Of a stretch of 64,000 nt of DNA, positions 57,208-64,000 are shown piece after piece; within the stretch, counting starts at the first letter, position 1, and every line of letters starts with the position of its first letter. A program made the position numbers and the translations under genes. Origin of the DNA: Caballeronia sp. SL2Y3 (GTDB lineage: Bacteria; Pseudomonadota; Gammaproteobacteria; Burkholderiales; Burkholderiaceae); assembly GCF_022879575.1 (NCBI RefSeq), contig NZ_CP084260.1, forward strand, positions 1,674,001 through 1,738,000. The letters run 5' to 3'. The notes under the pieces were generated by a model. It saw only the letters and a list, made by a program, of their open reading frames with translations, did no database searches and was not told the DNA's origin.

Positions 57208-57267
57208 GGCCATCAGGCTTTACGCCAGCGCGTGACGCCTGGCAGGGCCGCTTCAAGCGGCCCATAC

Positions 57268-57295
57268 AAAAAAACCGGCTCGCGCCGGTTTTTTT
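57268..57295. terminator. bidirectional intrinsic terminator
   Basis: Perfect stem AAAAAAACCGGC/GCCGGTTTTTTT with a TCGC loop, and T-runs on both strands. It serves the lipoprotein gene and the convergent MBL gene. A second perfect hairpin, GGGCCGCTT/AAGCGGCCC, lies just before it (57245-57263). Confidence 0.92.
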
Positions 57296-57318
57296 GTTTG
57301 TGCTCACGGGTTCGCTGT

Positions 57319-58092
57319 CTACAGCGTCAACCAGTCGAAGCCATCCGCCTGCGATGCCACCACGACATCCTCCGCCGACGCGCCGAGCACCGCCGCGAGC
57401 GCGCCCTGCGCGAGATGCGGCAGATTGTTTTGCTGACTCAGATGCGCGGCCACGAGATGCCGCATTCTGGAACGATCGAGCGATGCGAGGATCGCGGCGG
57501 CGGCATCGTTATTCAGGTGTCCATGGGTCCCGCCGATACGCGCCTTCAGCGACGCCGGATAACGGCTTGCGGCGAGCATCGCGAGGTCATGGTTGGATTC
57601 GAGCACGAGCGCGTCGCAGCCGCTTAGAACGCTCGTGATGTGCGGCGTCGCCACGCCGACATCAGTCAGGACACCGAGACGGCTTGCGCCATCCGAAAAG
57701 ACATATTGCAGCGGCTCGCGCGCGTCGTGCGGCACCGTGTACGGCAGCAGGCTGACATCGCCGATAGCGACGCTCTCGTCGCCCCACAGCACGCGCAGAT
57801 CGACCTTCGCTTCGTCCGCGCCGACCGCCCGCGCGGTGCCCCAACTCATATACAGCGGAATGGACCACTTGCGCGCCAGTGTCAGCGCGCTGCCGATATG
57901 GTCCGTGTGCTCGTGCGTGATGACGATGGCATCGAGTTGCGCCGCAGCGCACCCGAGCCGTGCAAGCCGGCGCTCTACTTCCTTCGCGGAAAAACCGCAA
58001 TCGAGCAGCACGCGCGTGGTGGTCGTGCCGCTCGTCGACTCGACGAGCAGCGCGTTGCCTTCACTGCCGCTACCCAGACTGGCGAATCTCAC
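57319..58092 (-). CDS. MBL-fold metallo-hydrolase (YycJ/WalJ-like)
   Basis: A 257-residue metallo-beta-lactamase-fold enzyme with the dinuclear metal motif HEHTDH (60-65), LTDVG near 139-143 and a later THGHLNND near 194-201. It resembles WalJ-type exonucleases. The start is a GTG at 58092 (VRFASLGSGSEGN); a longer reading would overlap bamC. It is 19 bases downstream of bamC, completing a dapA-bamC-MBL run. Confidence 0.88.
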   Translation of the reverse strand: MRFASLGSGSEGNALLVESTSGTTTTRVLLDCGFSAKEVERRLARLGCAAAQLDAIVITHEHTDHIGSALTLARKWSIPLYMSWGTARAVGADEAKVDLRVLWGDESVAIGDVSLLPYTVPHDAREPLQYVFSDGASRLGVLTDVGVATPHITSVLSGCDALVLESNHDLAMLAASRYPASLKARIGGTHGHLNNDAAAAILASLDRSRMRHLVAAHLSQQNNLPHLAQGALAAVLGASAEDVVVASQADGFDWLTL

Positions 58093-58111
58093 AATCGCTC
58101 GGCGCCCGGGC

Positions 58112-59254
58112 TCAGTTGAGTTGCGCGTGAAGCAGCGAAACGATGCGCTGCGCATCGGACGAGTTGTCCGGCTGGCCGTTCGCATCGACGACGGCGACCT
58201 GCGTGAGCGCATCCGCTTTCGGACGAACGTTCACGAGGAACTGGCGCGTGGGCTTCGGCGAATTGCTGGAGAACAGCTTGCCAAGGAGACCTTCCTTCTT
58301 CAGCTCCGCCATCGAATCCGAATAGTGCACGTAGTAGATGCCCTTCTCGCGGTCGCGATTGTCGACCGTGAAGTTCGTGCGATCCAGCGCGAGGCCGACG
58401 CGCAGCCATGCGCGGTCGAACGGCTCGGCGAGATCGAGCGTGGAGGTGCCCGCCGTCTGCTCGACGGCGACCTTCGCGCCCGCCGGACGCGCCTGCGCGA
58501 TCAGCTGCTTCGATTGATCTTCGGTCAGGCCGAACTTCTGCATCATCTTTGCGAGAAACGCGGCTTCGAGCGCCGGATTGCGCGGACGCGTTTCCCAGCG
58601 CGACGAGGTCTTGTCCTGACCCGTCAGCACTTCTTCCATCGCGCTATGCGTGACGGAGATATCGGTCGAGCCGTCCGACGCGCGATCCACCTGCGTGCGG
58701 AACATGTCGCGCGTGCCGGACGAATACGCGAAGTCCAGCAGCTTGCCGACGCTGTTGCGGAACCAGTCGTTCGGAATGTTCGCGCGATTCTCGGCCCAGT
58801 CGGTCGCCATGATGCCGGTCTGCGCCGAGTCGGTTTTCAGCGTGAAGCCGTTCTCGGTCCAGAACTCCTGCAACTGCGGCCAGACCTGATCCGGCGAACG
58901 GCCATCCACGACGAGCCAGCGGCGGTCGCCGTCGCTCTCGACGTGCATGCCGTAGGGGTCCTGCGCATTCGGCACGCCGAGCGTCAGGTTGCCCGCGGGC
59001 GTCGCGTTGCGCTGCGCAGTGCCGCCGAGCGTGTTGATCGGCGGCGGCGCGGCGTAACGCTGGCTGATGTCGGCCGTGCTGAGATCGGACGGCACGTTGA
59101 GCGACGGTGCGGTTTCAGCGGCCTTGTAATTCACGCGATCGGGCGCGAGCCAGTCGTTCAGCGTGTCGCAACCCGCCAGCGCGAAGACGACGCCGGCGCC
59201 AAGCGACAGCACGCCCAGGCGTTTGGCTTGAGTAAGAAGAGTGGAATGTTTCAT
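58112..59254 (-). CDS. bamC: outer-membrane assembly lipoprotein BamC
   Basis: Accessory lipoprotein of the BAM complex that inserts beta-barrel proteins. The 380-residue product (NlpB/DapX family) has lipobox LAGC (C29), an unstructured N-terminal stretch (YKAAETAPSLNVPSDLSTAD), and two helix-grip domains. The start at 59254 has AAGGAC. It follows dapA on the same strand, the position also seen in E. coli (dapA-bamC). Confidence 0.9.
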   Translation of the reverse strand: MKHSTLLTQAKRLGVLSLGAGVVFALAGCDTLNDWLAPDRVNYKAAETAPSLNVPSDLSTADISQRYAAPPPINTLGGTAQRNATPAGNLTLGVPNAQDPYGMHVESDGDRRWLVVDGRSPDQVWPQLQEFWTENGFTLKTDSAQTGIMATDWAENRANIPNDWFRNSVGKLLDFAYSSGTRDMFRTQVDRASDGSTDISVTHSAMEEVLTGQDKTSSRWETRPRNPALEAAFLAKMMQKFGLTEDQSKQLIAQARPAGAKVAVEQTAGTSTLDLAEPFDRAWLRVGLALDRTNFTVDNRDREKGIYYVHYSDSMAELKKEGLLGKLFSSNSPKPTRQFLVNVRPKADALTQVAVVDANGQPDNSSDAQRIVSLLHAQLN

Positions 59255-59440
59255 GAGGTCCTTCTTTGCTGCAGATGACGTGCTGTTACGCATGGCCTCA
59301 CGTCGGTCGCGCGTGCGAACGCGGGCAAGCGAGGCCGATGAGCGGCGGTTGATGACGGGTCGCGATCGCTTCGATCACGTTGAGCGGCGCCGTCGATTTC
59401 GATGTGTCGTCGATATCGCGAGTGCGCCGCCGCGCTTCGG

Positions 59441-60361
59441 TCAAGAGAGCAGCCCGGCGCTTTGCAGCGCGCCACGCACGATGTCGTGAAAGCGCGCGTC
59501 GAGCGGCGTGAGCGGCAGGCGGATGCCGCCTTCCATGCGGCCGAGCGCCTGCAGCGCCCATTTCGCCGGAATCGGGTTGGATTCGCAGAACAGTTGCTTG
59601 TGCAGTTCCAAAAGGCTCAGATGGATGCGGCGCGCGGTGATCGCGTCGCCTGCGAGCGCGGCGCGGCACAGCTCGCTCATCTGCTTCGGCGCGACGTTGG
59701 CCGTCACCGAAATGTTGCCGTGGCCGCCCAGCAGCATCAGCGCGATGGCCGTGGGATCGTCGCCGCTGAAGATGGCGAAATCGGCCGGCGCGTGCTTGAT
59801 GAGATGCGCCGCGCGATCGATGTTGCCGGTCGCTTCCTTCACGCCGATGATGCCAGGCACGTCGGCCAGGCGCAGGATCGTCTCGTTGCTCATGTCGGCA
59901 ACGGTGCGGCCCGGCACGTTATAGAGAATCACGGGAAGATCGACGGCTTCCGCAATGGCGCGGAAGTGCCGGTACATGCCCTCTTGCGTCGGCTTGTTGT
60001 AGTACGGCACGACTTGCAGTGTGGCATCCGCGCCGACTTTCTTGGCCTGCTTGGACAGTTCGATGGCTTCCGCCGTCGAATTGCCGCCCGCGCCCGCGAT
60101 GATCGGGAACCGCTTGGCCGCGTGCTCGACCGCCGTCTGCACCATCAGCACGTGCTCTTCGACCGACAACGTGGCCGACTCGCCGCTCGTGCCCACGACC
60201 ACGAGCCCGTTCGAGCCCTGCTCGACATGCCAGTCGATCAGCTTACGAAACGCCGGCAGATCGAGACTACCGTCCTCGTGCATCGGTGTGACGATGGCAG
60301 GGATGCTGCCGCGAATCCGGAGGCCGCCGCCGTTGGACCCGCCGTTAGTTCCGTTAGTCAT
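59441..60361 (-). CDS. dapA: 4-hydroxy-tetrahydrodipicolinate synthase
   Basis: Condenses pyruvate with aspartate semialdehyde, the committed step to diaminopimelate and lysine. The 306-residue TIM barrel has VVVGTSGES near 54-62, catalytic Y147 ([10 protein letters not shown]) and the Schiff-base lysine K175 ([10 protein letters not shown]). The first 16 residues are a Gly/Asn/Ser-rich extension. A perfect 12-bp tandem repeat lies directly before the start. It is followed by bamC after 186 bases. Confidence 0.96.
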   Translation of the reverse strand: MTNGTNGGSNGGGLRIRGSIPAIVTPMHEDGSLDLPAFRKLIDWHVEQGSNGLVVVGTSGESATLSVEEHVLMVQTAVEHAAKRFPIIAGAGGNSTAEAIELSKQAKKVGADATLQVVPYYNKPTQEGMYRHFRAIAEAVDLPVILYNVPGRTVADMSNETILRLADVPGIIGVKEATGNIDRAAHLIKHAPADFAIFSGDDPTAIALMLLGGHGNISVTANVAPKQMSELCRAALAGDAITARRIHLSLLELHKQLFCESNPIPAKWALQALGRMEGGIRLPLTPLDARFHDIVRGALQSAGLLS

Positions 60362-60370
60362 GAAACTCTA

Positions 60371-60394
60371 TGAATTTAATCGTGAATTTAATCG
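60371..60394 (-). repeat. tandem 12-bp repeat in the dapA 5' region
   Basis: TGAATTTAATCG is repeated twice without a gap (60371-60382, 60383-60394), 10 bases from the dapA start codon. It could be a regulator half-site pair or a replication slip. Confidence 0.7.
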
Positions 60395-60424
60395 CAAAAA
60401 GCGATATTACGCGATTGTAGCGGA

Positions 60425-61033
60425 TTAGCCCGCCAAATCGTAACGAGGCGAACCCGAAGACGTGTTACCAACCGTGAGCGGTTTTTCTGCGCCCGATGGC
60501 GCGCTATCGGTTGCCTGTAGCTCGCGGACCGCGCAAATTCGCTGCACATAGGCAGCACGCGGGCGTTCGACGTAACCATCTTCGCATGCGATCACGCGAA
60601 GCCGGCCGCGAACCGCGTCGAGCAATTCGCCGGGCGCGAGCAGAAACGCGGGATTCGATGGCTTGCCGATGCGCTCGTTGCCCGCCGCGAACGTCTCATA
60701 GATGAGCACGCCACCGGGTGCGAGCGAGTCGATCAGATGACCGAAGAGCGGCCGATGCAGATAGTTCGTGACGACGACCGCGCCGAACCGTCGATCGGCT
60801 GGAAGCGGCCACGGCGCGCCTTCGAGATCGGCGGCGAGCGTCGTGACGCCGTCGCACGCGGACATCGACGCAAGCGCCTCGACGTCGCGATCGACCGCGA
60901 GCACCGCGTGACCGCGCTCCGCGAACCAGCGCGCGTGGCGTCCGCTGCCCGACGCGACATCGAGCACGTCGGCGCCGGGCGCAACGAGATGCGCCCAGCG
61001 CGTGACCCAGCCGCTCGGCGTGCCGGCATCCAT
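60425..61033 (-). CDS. SAM-dependent methyltransferase
   Basis: A 202-residue class I methyltransferase. It has motif I DVASGSGRHARWF near 24-36, acidic motif II AVDRD near 46, and VVVTNYLHRPLFGHL near 84-98. It resembles small TehB/UbiE-like cytosolic enzymes; the substrate is unknown. Its ATG overlaps the trpS stop by one base (TGATG), so it is translated with trpS. Confidence 0.88.
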   Translation of the reverse strand: MDAGTPSGWVTRWAHLVAPGADVLDVASGSGRHARWFAERGHAVLAVDRDVEALASMSACDGVTTLAADLEGAPWPLPADRRFGAVVVTNYLHRPLFGHLIDSLAPGGVLIYETFAAGNERIGKPSNPAFLLAPGELLDAVRGRLRVIACEDGYVERPRAAYVQRICAVRELQATDSAPSGAEKPLTVGNTSSGSPRYDLAG

Positions 61034-62235
61034 CAGTTGTACGACAGGCCCATTGCTTCGCGCACGTCGCGCATGGTTTCCGTCGCGAACTTGCGCGCCT
61101 TGTCGCAGCCATCGGCGACGATCGCGCGCAGAAGCGACGGATCGTCCATGTACTTTTGCGCGCGTTCGAGCATCGGCTGCTGCTCGCGCAAGATGCCTTC
61201 GATCACCGGCTGCTTGCAGTCGAGGCAACCGATGCCCGCGCTGCGGCAGCCCTGCTGCACCCACTTGTGCGTCTCTTCATCGGTGTAGACCTGATGCAGT
61301 TGCCACACCGGGCACTTGTCCGGGTCGCCCGGGTCGGTGCGGCGCACGCGCGCCGGATCGGTGGGCATGGTGCGCACTTTCTTCGTGATGGTTTCCGCGT
61401 CCTCGCGCAGGCCGATGGTGTTGCCGTACGACTTCGACATCTTCTGCCCGTCGAGACCCGGCATGCGCGACGCTTCCGTCAAGAGCACTTGCGGCTCGAC
61501 GAGAATCAGCTTGCGCGCGCCTTCCAGATAGCCGAACAGGCGTTCGCGGTCGCTCATCGACAGGCTCTGCGATTCCTGCAGCATTGCGCGGGCTTGTTCG
61601 AGCGCCTCGTCGTCGCCTTCCTGCTGATACGCGATGCGCAGTTCGTGATACAGCTTCGCGCGCTTGCCGCCGAGCTTCTTCGCGGCTTCGAGCGCCTTCT
61701 CTTCGAAGTCCGGCTCCTTGCCGTAGAGATAGTTGAAGCGGCGCGCGATCTCGCGCGTCATTTCGACGTGCGGCACCTGGTCTTCGCCGACCGGCACCAG
61801 CGACGCGCGATACAGCAGAATGTCCGCCGCCATCAGCACCGGATAGCCGAGAAAGCCGTACGTGGACAGGTCCTTTTCCTTCAGCTTCTCGATCTGCTCC
61901 TTGTAGGTCGGCACGCGTTCGAGCCAGCCGAGCGGCGTGCCCATGCCGAGCAGGAGCGACAATTCCGCGTGTTCAGGCACGCGGCTCTGGATGAAGAGCG
62001 TGGCCTGCGCCGGATCGATGCCGGAAGCGAGCCAGTCGATCAGCACTTCCCAGACGTTTTTCTCGATGACCTCGGGCGTCTCGTAGTGCGTGGTGAGCGC
62101 GTGCCAGTCCACCACCGCGAAGAAGCACGGATACTCGGACTGCAGCCGCACCCAGTTTTTCAGCACGCCGTGATAGTGGCCGAGGTGCAGCGACCCGGTG
62201 GGCCGCATGCCGGAGAAGATACGGTCAGGGAACAT
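61033..62235 (-). CDS. trpS: tryptophanyl-tRNA synthetase
   Basis: Class I synthetase of 400 residues. HIGH-type LHLGH at 17-21 (RPTGSLHLGHYHG) and KMSKS (DGQKMSKSYGNT) near 263 are present. It is longer than the 334-residue E. coli enzyme because of an insertion around 155-215 (Lys/Ala/Glu-rich), as in other Burkholderiaceae. It starts four bases after the M50 gene and is coupled to the methyltransferase. Confidence 0.95.
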   Translation of the reverse strand: MFPDRIFSGMRPTGSLHLGHYHGVLKNWVRLQSEYPCFFAVVDWHALTTHYETPEVIEKNVWEVLIDWLASGIDPAQATLFIQSRVPEHAELSLLLGMGTPLGWLERVPTYKEQIEKLKEKDLSTYGFLGYPVLMAADILLYRASLVPVGEDQVPHVEMTREIARRFNYLYGKEPDFEEKALEAAKKLGGKRAKLYHELRIAYQQEGDDEALEQARAMLQESQSLSMSDRERLFGYLEGARKLILVEPQVLLTEASRMPGLDGQKMSKSYGNTIGLREDAETITKKVRTMPTDPARVRRTDPGDPDKCPVWQLHQVYTDEETHKWVQQGCRSAGIGCLDCKQPVIEGILREQQPMLERAQKYMDDPSLLRAIVADGCDKARKFATETMRDVREAMGLSYN

Positions 62236-62239
62236 GATC

Positions 62240-62905
62240 TTAGGGAAAGAGTGAAGCGAAGGGATTCAGAATGGCCGACACCGCCGCGTAGCCCACGTTC
62301 ACGAGGGGGCCGAGCCAGAAGCGCGTCAGCGCGTTGGTCATGATGAGCGCCATCACGATCCAGAAACCGTACGGCTCGATCTTCTGAAATGCAAGCGACG
62401 CGCGCACCGGCAAGAGCGCCGACAGAATGCGCCCGCCGTCGAGCGGCAGCAGCGGAAAGAGATTGAGCACGCCGAACACCAGATTCACGCCGACGCCGGC
62501 TGCCGCCATGCGCGTGAAGAACGGTTCATCGACATGAAAGGCGGCGAGCAGCACCGCGAGCACGCCCCACAGGAGCGCCTGCACGAAGTTGCTGCCCGGA
62601 CCCGCCGCCGCGACCCACAGGCCGCCCCAGCGCGGATTGCGCAGATTGCCGAACGCGACGGGAACCGGTTTCGCGTAGCCGAACATGAACGCGCCGCTCG
62701 TCACGAAATACAGCACGATGGGAATGACGATGGTCCCGATCGGGTCGATGTGGCGCATCGGATTCATGGAAACGCGGCCGAGCACGTAAGCCGTGTTGTC
62801 GCCGAGCAGACGCGCGGCGTAGCCATGCGCGGCCTCGTGCAGCGTGATCGCGAAGATCACCGGGAGCGCGTAGACCGCGATGGTTTGTATCAGGGAAGGA
62901 TCCAT
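62240..62905 (-). CDS. site-2-protease family (M50) membrane metalloprotease
   Basis: A 221-residue integral membrane protein with the zinc motif HEAAH (near 23-27) inside its first hydrophobic segment and NLFPLLPLDGGRIL near 147-160 supplying the third ligand. This is the small PDZ-less M50B type. Four to five hydrophobic segments are visible. Its substrate is unknown. It is immediately upstream of trpS on the same strand. Confidence 0.9.
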   Translation of the reverse strand: MDPSLIQTIAVYALPVIFAITLHEAAHGYAARLLGDNTAYVLGRVSMNPMRHIDPIGTIVIPIVLYFVTSGAFMFGYAKPVPVAFGNLRNPRWGGLWVAAAGPGSNFVQALLWGVLAVLLAAFHVDEPFFTRMAAAGVGVNLVFGVLNLFPLLPLDGGRILSALLPVRASLAFQKIEPYGFWIVMALIMTNALTRFWLGPLVNVGYAAVSAILNPFASLFP

Positions 62906-63002
62906 AGGGCGCTATTGTATCAAGCGGGCAGGCGTCGGCAGGCGCGGCGCGGCTTGCGCGCGGCGTTTCTGGCTTCGGAAATGCGCAGCCGTGAGGCCGC
63001 GC

Positions 63003-63632
63003 TCACGCCGCCAGGCCGAACGGCTCCAGACTGCCCCGGCCCGCGCGCACCAGCACCGGCTCGCCGCCCGTCAGGTCGATCACCGTGGAAGGCTCGGCCG
63101 GGCACGCGCCCGCATCGATCACGAGGTCGATTTGCTTTTCCAGCCGCTCGCGGATTTCCTCGGCGTCGTTGAGCGGCTCGGTCTCGCCCGGCAGGATCAG
63201 GGTGGACGCGAGCAGCGGCTCGCCGAGCGCGCCGAGCAGCGCGAGCGTGATCTCGTGATCCGGCACGCGCAGCCCGATGGTCTTGCGCGACGGATGCGAC
63301 AGCCTGCGCGGCACTTCCTTCGTCGCTTGGAGCACGAACACGTACGGCCCCGGCGTGACCGATTTGATCAGCCGATACTGCCGGTTGTCGACCATCGCGA
63401 AGTTGGCGAGCTCGGACAGATCGCGCACGAGCAGCGACAACAGTTGCTTGTCGTCGATGCCGCGAATGCGCCGCAGCCGCTCGACGGCAGTCTTGTCGTC
63501 GAGATGGCAGGCGAGCGCGTAGCTCGAATCGGTCGGCAGGGCGACGATGCCGCCGTCCTTGATGATCTGCACCGCCTGATTGATCAGACGCGGCTGCGGA
63601 TTATCCGGATGAATACGAAAGAACTGGGACAT
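63003..63632 (-). CDS. YrdC/Sua5/YciO-domain protein (threonylcarbamoyl-AMP synthase family)
   Basis: A 209-residue YrdC-fold protein: ALPTDSSYALACH near 31-43, LLVRDLSELA near 67, SVTPGPYVFVLQAT near 90-103, and STLILPGE near 143-150. Members make threonylcarbamoyl-AMP for the tRNA t6A modification or, for YciO, act on nucleotides or RNA. By length and the MSQFFRIHPDNPQPRLI N-terminus it is nearer YciO, so I do not assign tsaC. The start at 63632 fits the family. Confidence 0.88.
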   Translation of the reverse strand: MSQFFRIHPDNPQPRLINQAVQIIKDGGIVALPTDSSYALACHLDDKTAVERLRRIRGIDDKQLLSLLVRDLSELANFAMVDNRQYRLIKSVTPGPYVFVLQATKEVPRRLSHPSRKTIGLRVPDHEITLALLGALGEPLLASTLILPGETEPLNDAEEIRERLEKQIDLVIDAGACPAEPSTVIDLTGGEPVLVRAGRGSLEPFGLAA

Positions 63633-63778
63633 GGGACGCCTTGTTGTGTCGTTCTTGCCCGTGGACGCGTACGCCTCGCGCGTGAGTGCGCGAGCGCGAC
63701 GCTTCGGCCAAACCGTACGTGCGATAGATGCCGTGAGGCAAGGACCATGCGCGTGCGCGCAAGGCACGCGCCGAGACG

Positions 63779-64000
63779 TTACAGCCAGCGCGCCCAGACG
63801 GGCGTGAGGTCCTCGGGTAGCGGCGGAAGCCGGCCCAGATCGACGCGCCCTTCCCCCGGCCCGTGAAAGTCCGAACCGCGCGACGCTTCGAAGCCGTAAC
63901 GGCGCGCGACATCAGCGTACTCGCGGTACTGGTCGGGCGTATGACTGCCGGTCACGACTTCGATGGCCTTGCCGCCCAACTGGATAAACTCGTCGAAGAG
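63779..64000 (-). CDS. PHP-domain phosphoesterase, C-terminal part
   Basis: The last 73 codons of a PHP-family protein whose 5' end lies beyond the right edge. EVVTGSHTPDQYREYADVA and the metal-binding SDFHGPGEGR region match the 3',5'-nucleoside bisphosphate phosphatase (RnmA/TrpH-like) group. The stop is at 63779. Only this portion can be judged. Confidence 0.82.
   Translation of the reverse strand, partial: LFDEFIQLGGKAIEVVTGSHTPDQYREYADVARRYGFEASRGSDFHGPGEGRVDLGRLPPLPEDLTPVWARWL

Overview
The window is a high-G+C betaproteobacterial chromosome segment. Gene content and order (nuoAB beside tpiA-secG, rpsO-pnp, leuA, yejABEF, mdc, accA-tilS, mutS, dapA-bamC-trpS) point to Burkholderiaceae of the Paraburkholderia/Caballeronia type. 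No species call is possible from sequence alone. Most of it is conserved housekeeping DNA, dense in genes and with many clear intrinsic terminators.

Layout: 1-6.9 kb holds, all leftward, the start of the nuo operon (nuoB, nuoA) behind a tRNA-Leu, then secG-tpiA, a quinone reductase, pnp and rpsO. 6.9-11.7 kb has a lone periplasmic binding protein, a lipoprotein, leuA with a leucine leader peptide, and an NlpC/P60 hydrolase. 11.7-17.3 kb is a complete yejA-B-E-F peptide importer. 17.6-19.4 kb has fabI and two paralogous exported His/Gly-rich proteins. 19.6-28.1 kb is a malonate utilisation cluster: an MFS carrier divergent from a GntR regulator followed by mdcABCDEGH, tightly overlapped. Then come an M48 lipoprotein protease and a visibly A+T-richer accessory island (about 29.4-35.4 kb) ending next to tRNA-Ser. 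The island carries vgrG, a VRR-NUC-type nuclease gene and a TsiV-type immunity gene. 35.7-64 kb is housekeeping again: lysC, tilS, accA, a 3-methyladenine glycosylase, cysS, a TPR protein, two cyclophilins, lpxH, cysE, trmJ, suhB, an LplT-like carrier, a DUF883 protein, mutS, slyD, roxA, an Ala/Ser-rich lipoprotein, an MBL hydrolase, bamC, dapA, a methyltransferase, trpS, an M50 protease, a YrdC/Sua5-domain protein and the end of a PHP phosphatase.

The two most interesting items are these. (1) A 28-codon leader ORF upstream of leuA carries five CUA leucine codons near its end. Its ATG sits exactly where a good sigma70 promoter would start transcription, so it looks like a leaderless leucine attenuator. 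(2) A minimal type VI secretion module has vgrG, nuclease effector and immunity gene directly adjoining, with no adaptor or PAAR gene, next to the 3' end of tRNA-Ser. Other signals worth checking are the hairpin-rich pnp leader, a perfect palindrome in the nuo leader, an mdc cluster without its usual transporters, and the His/Gly-rich protein pair.
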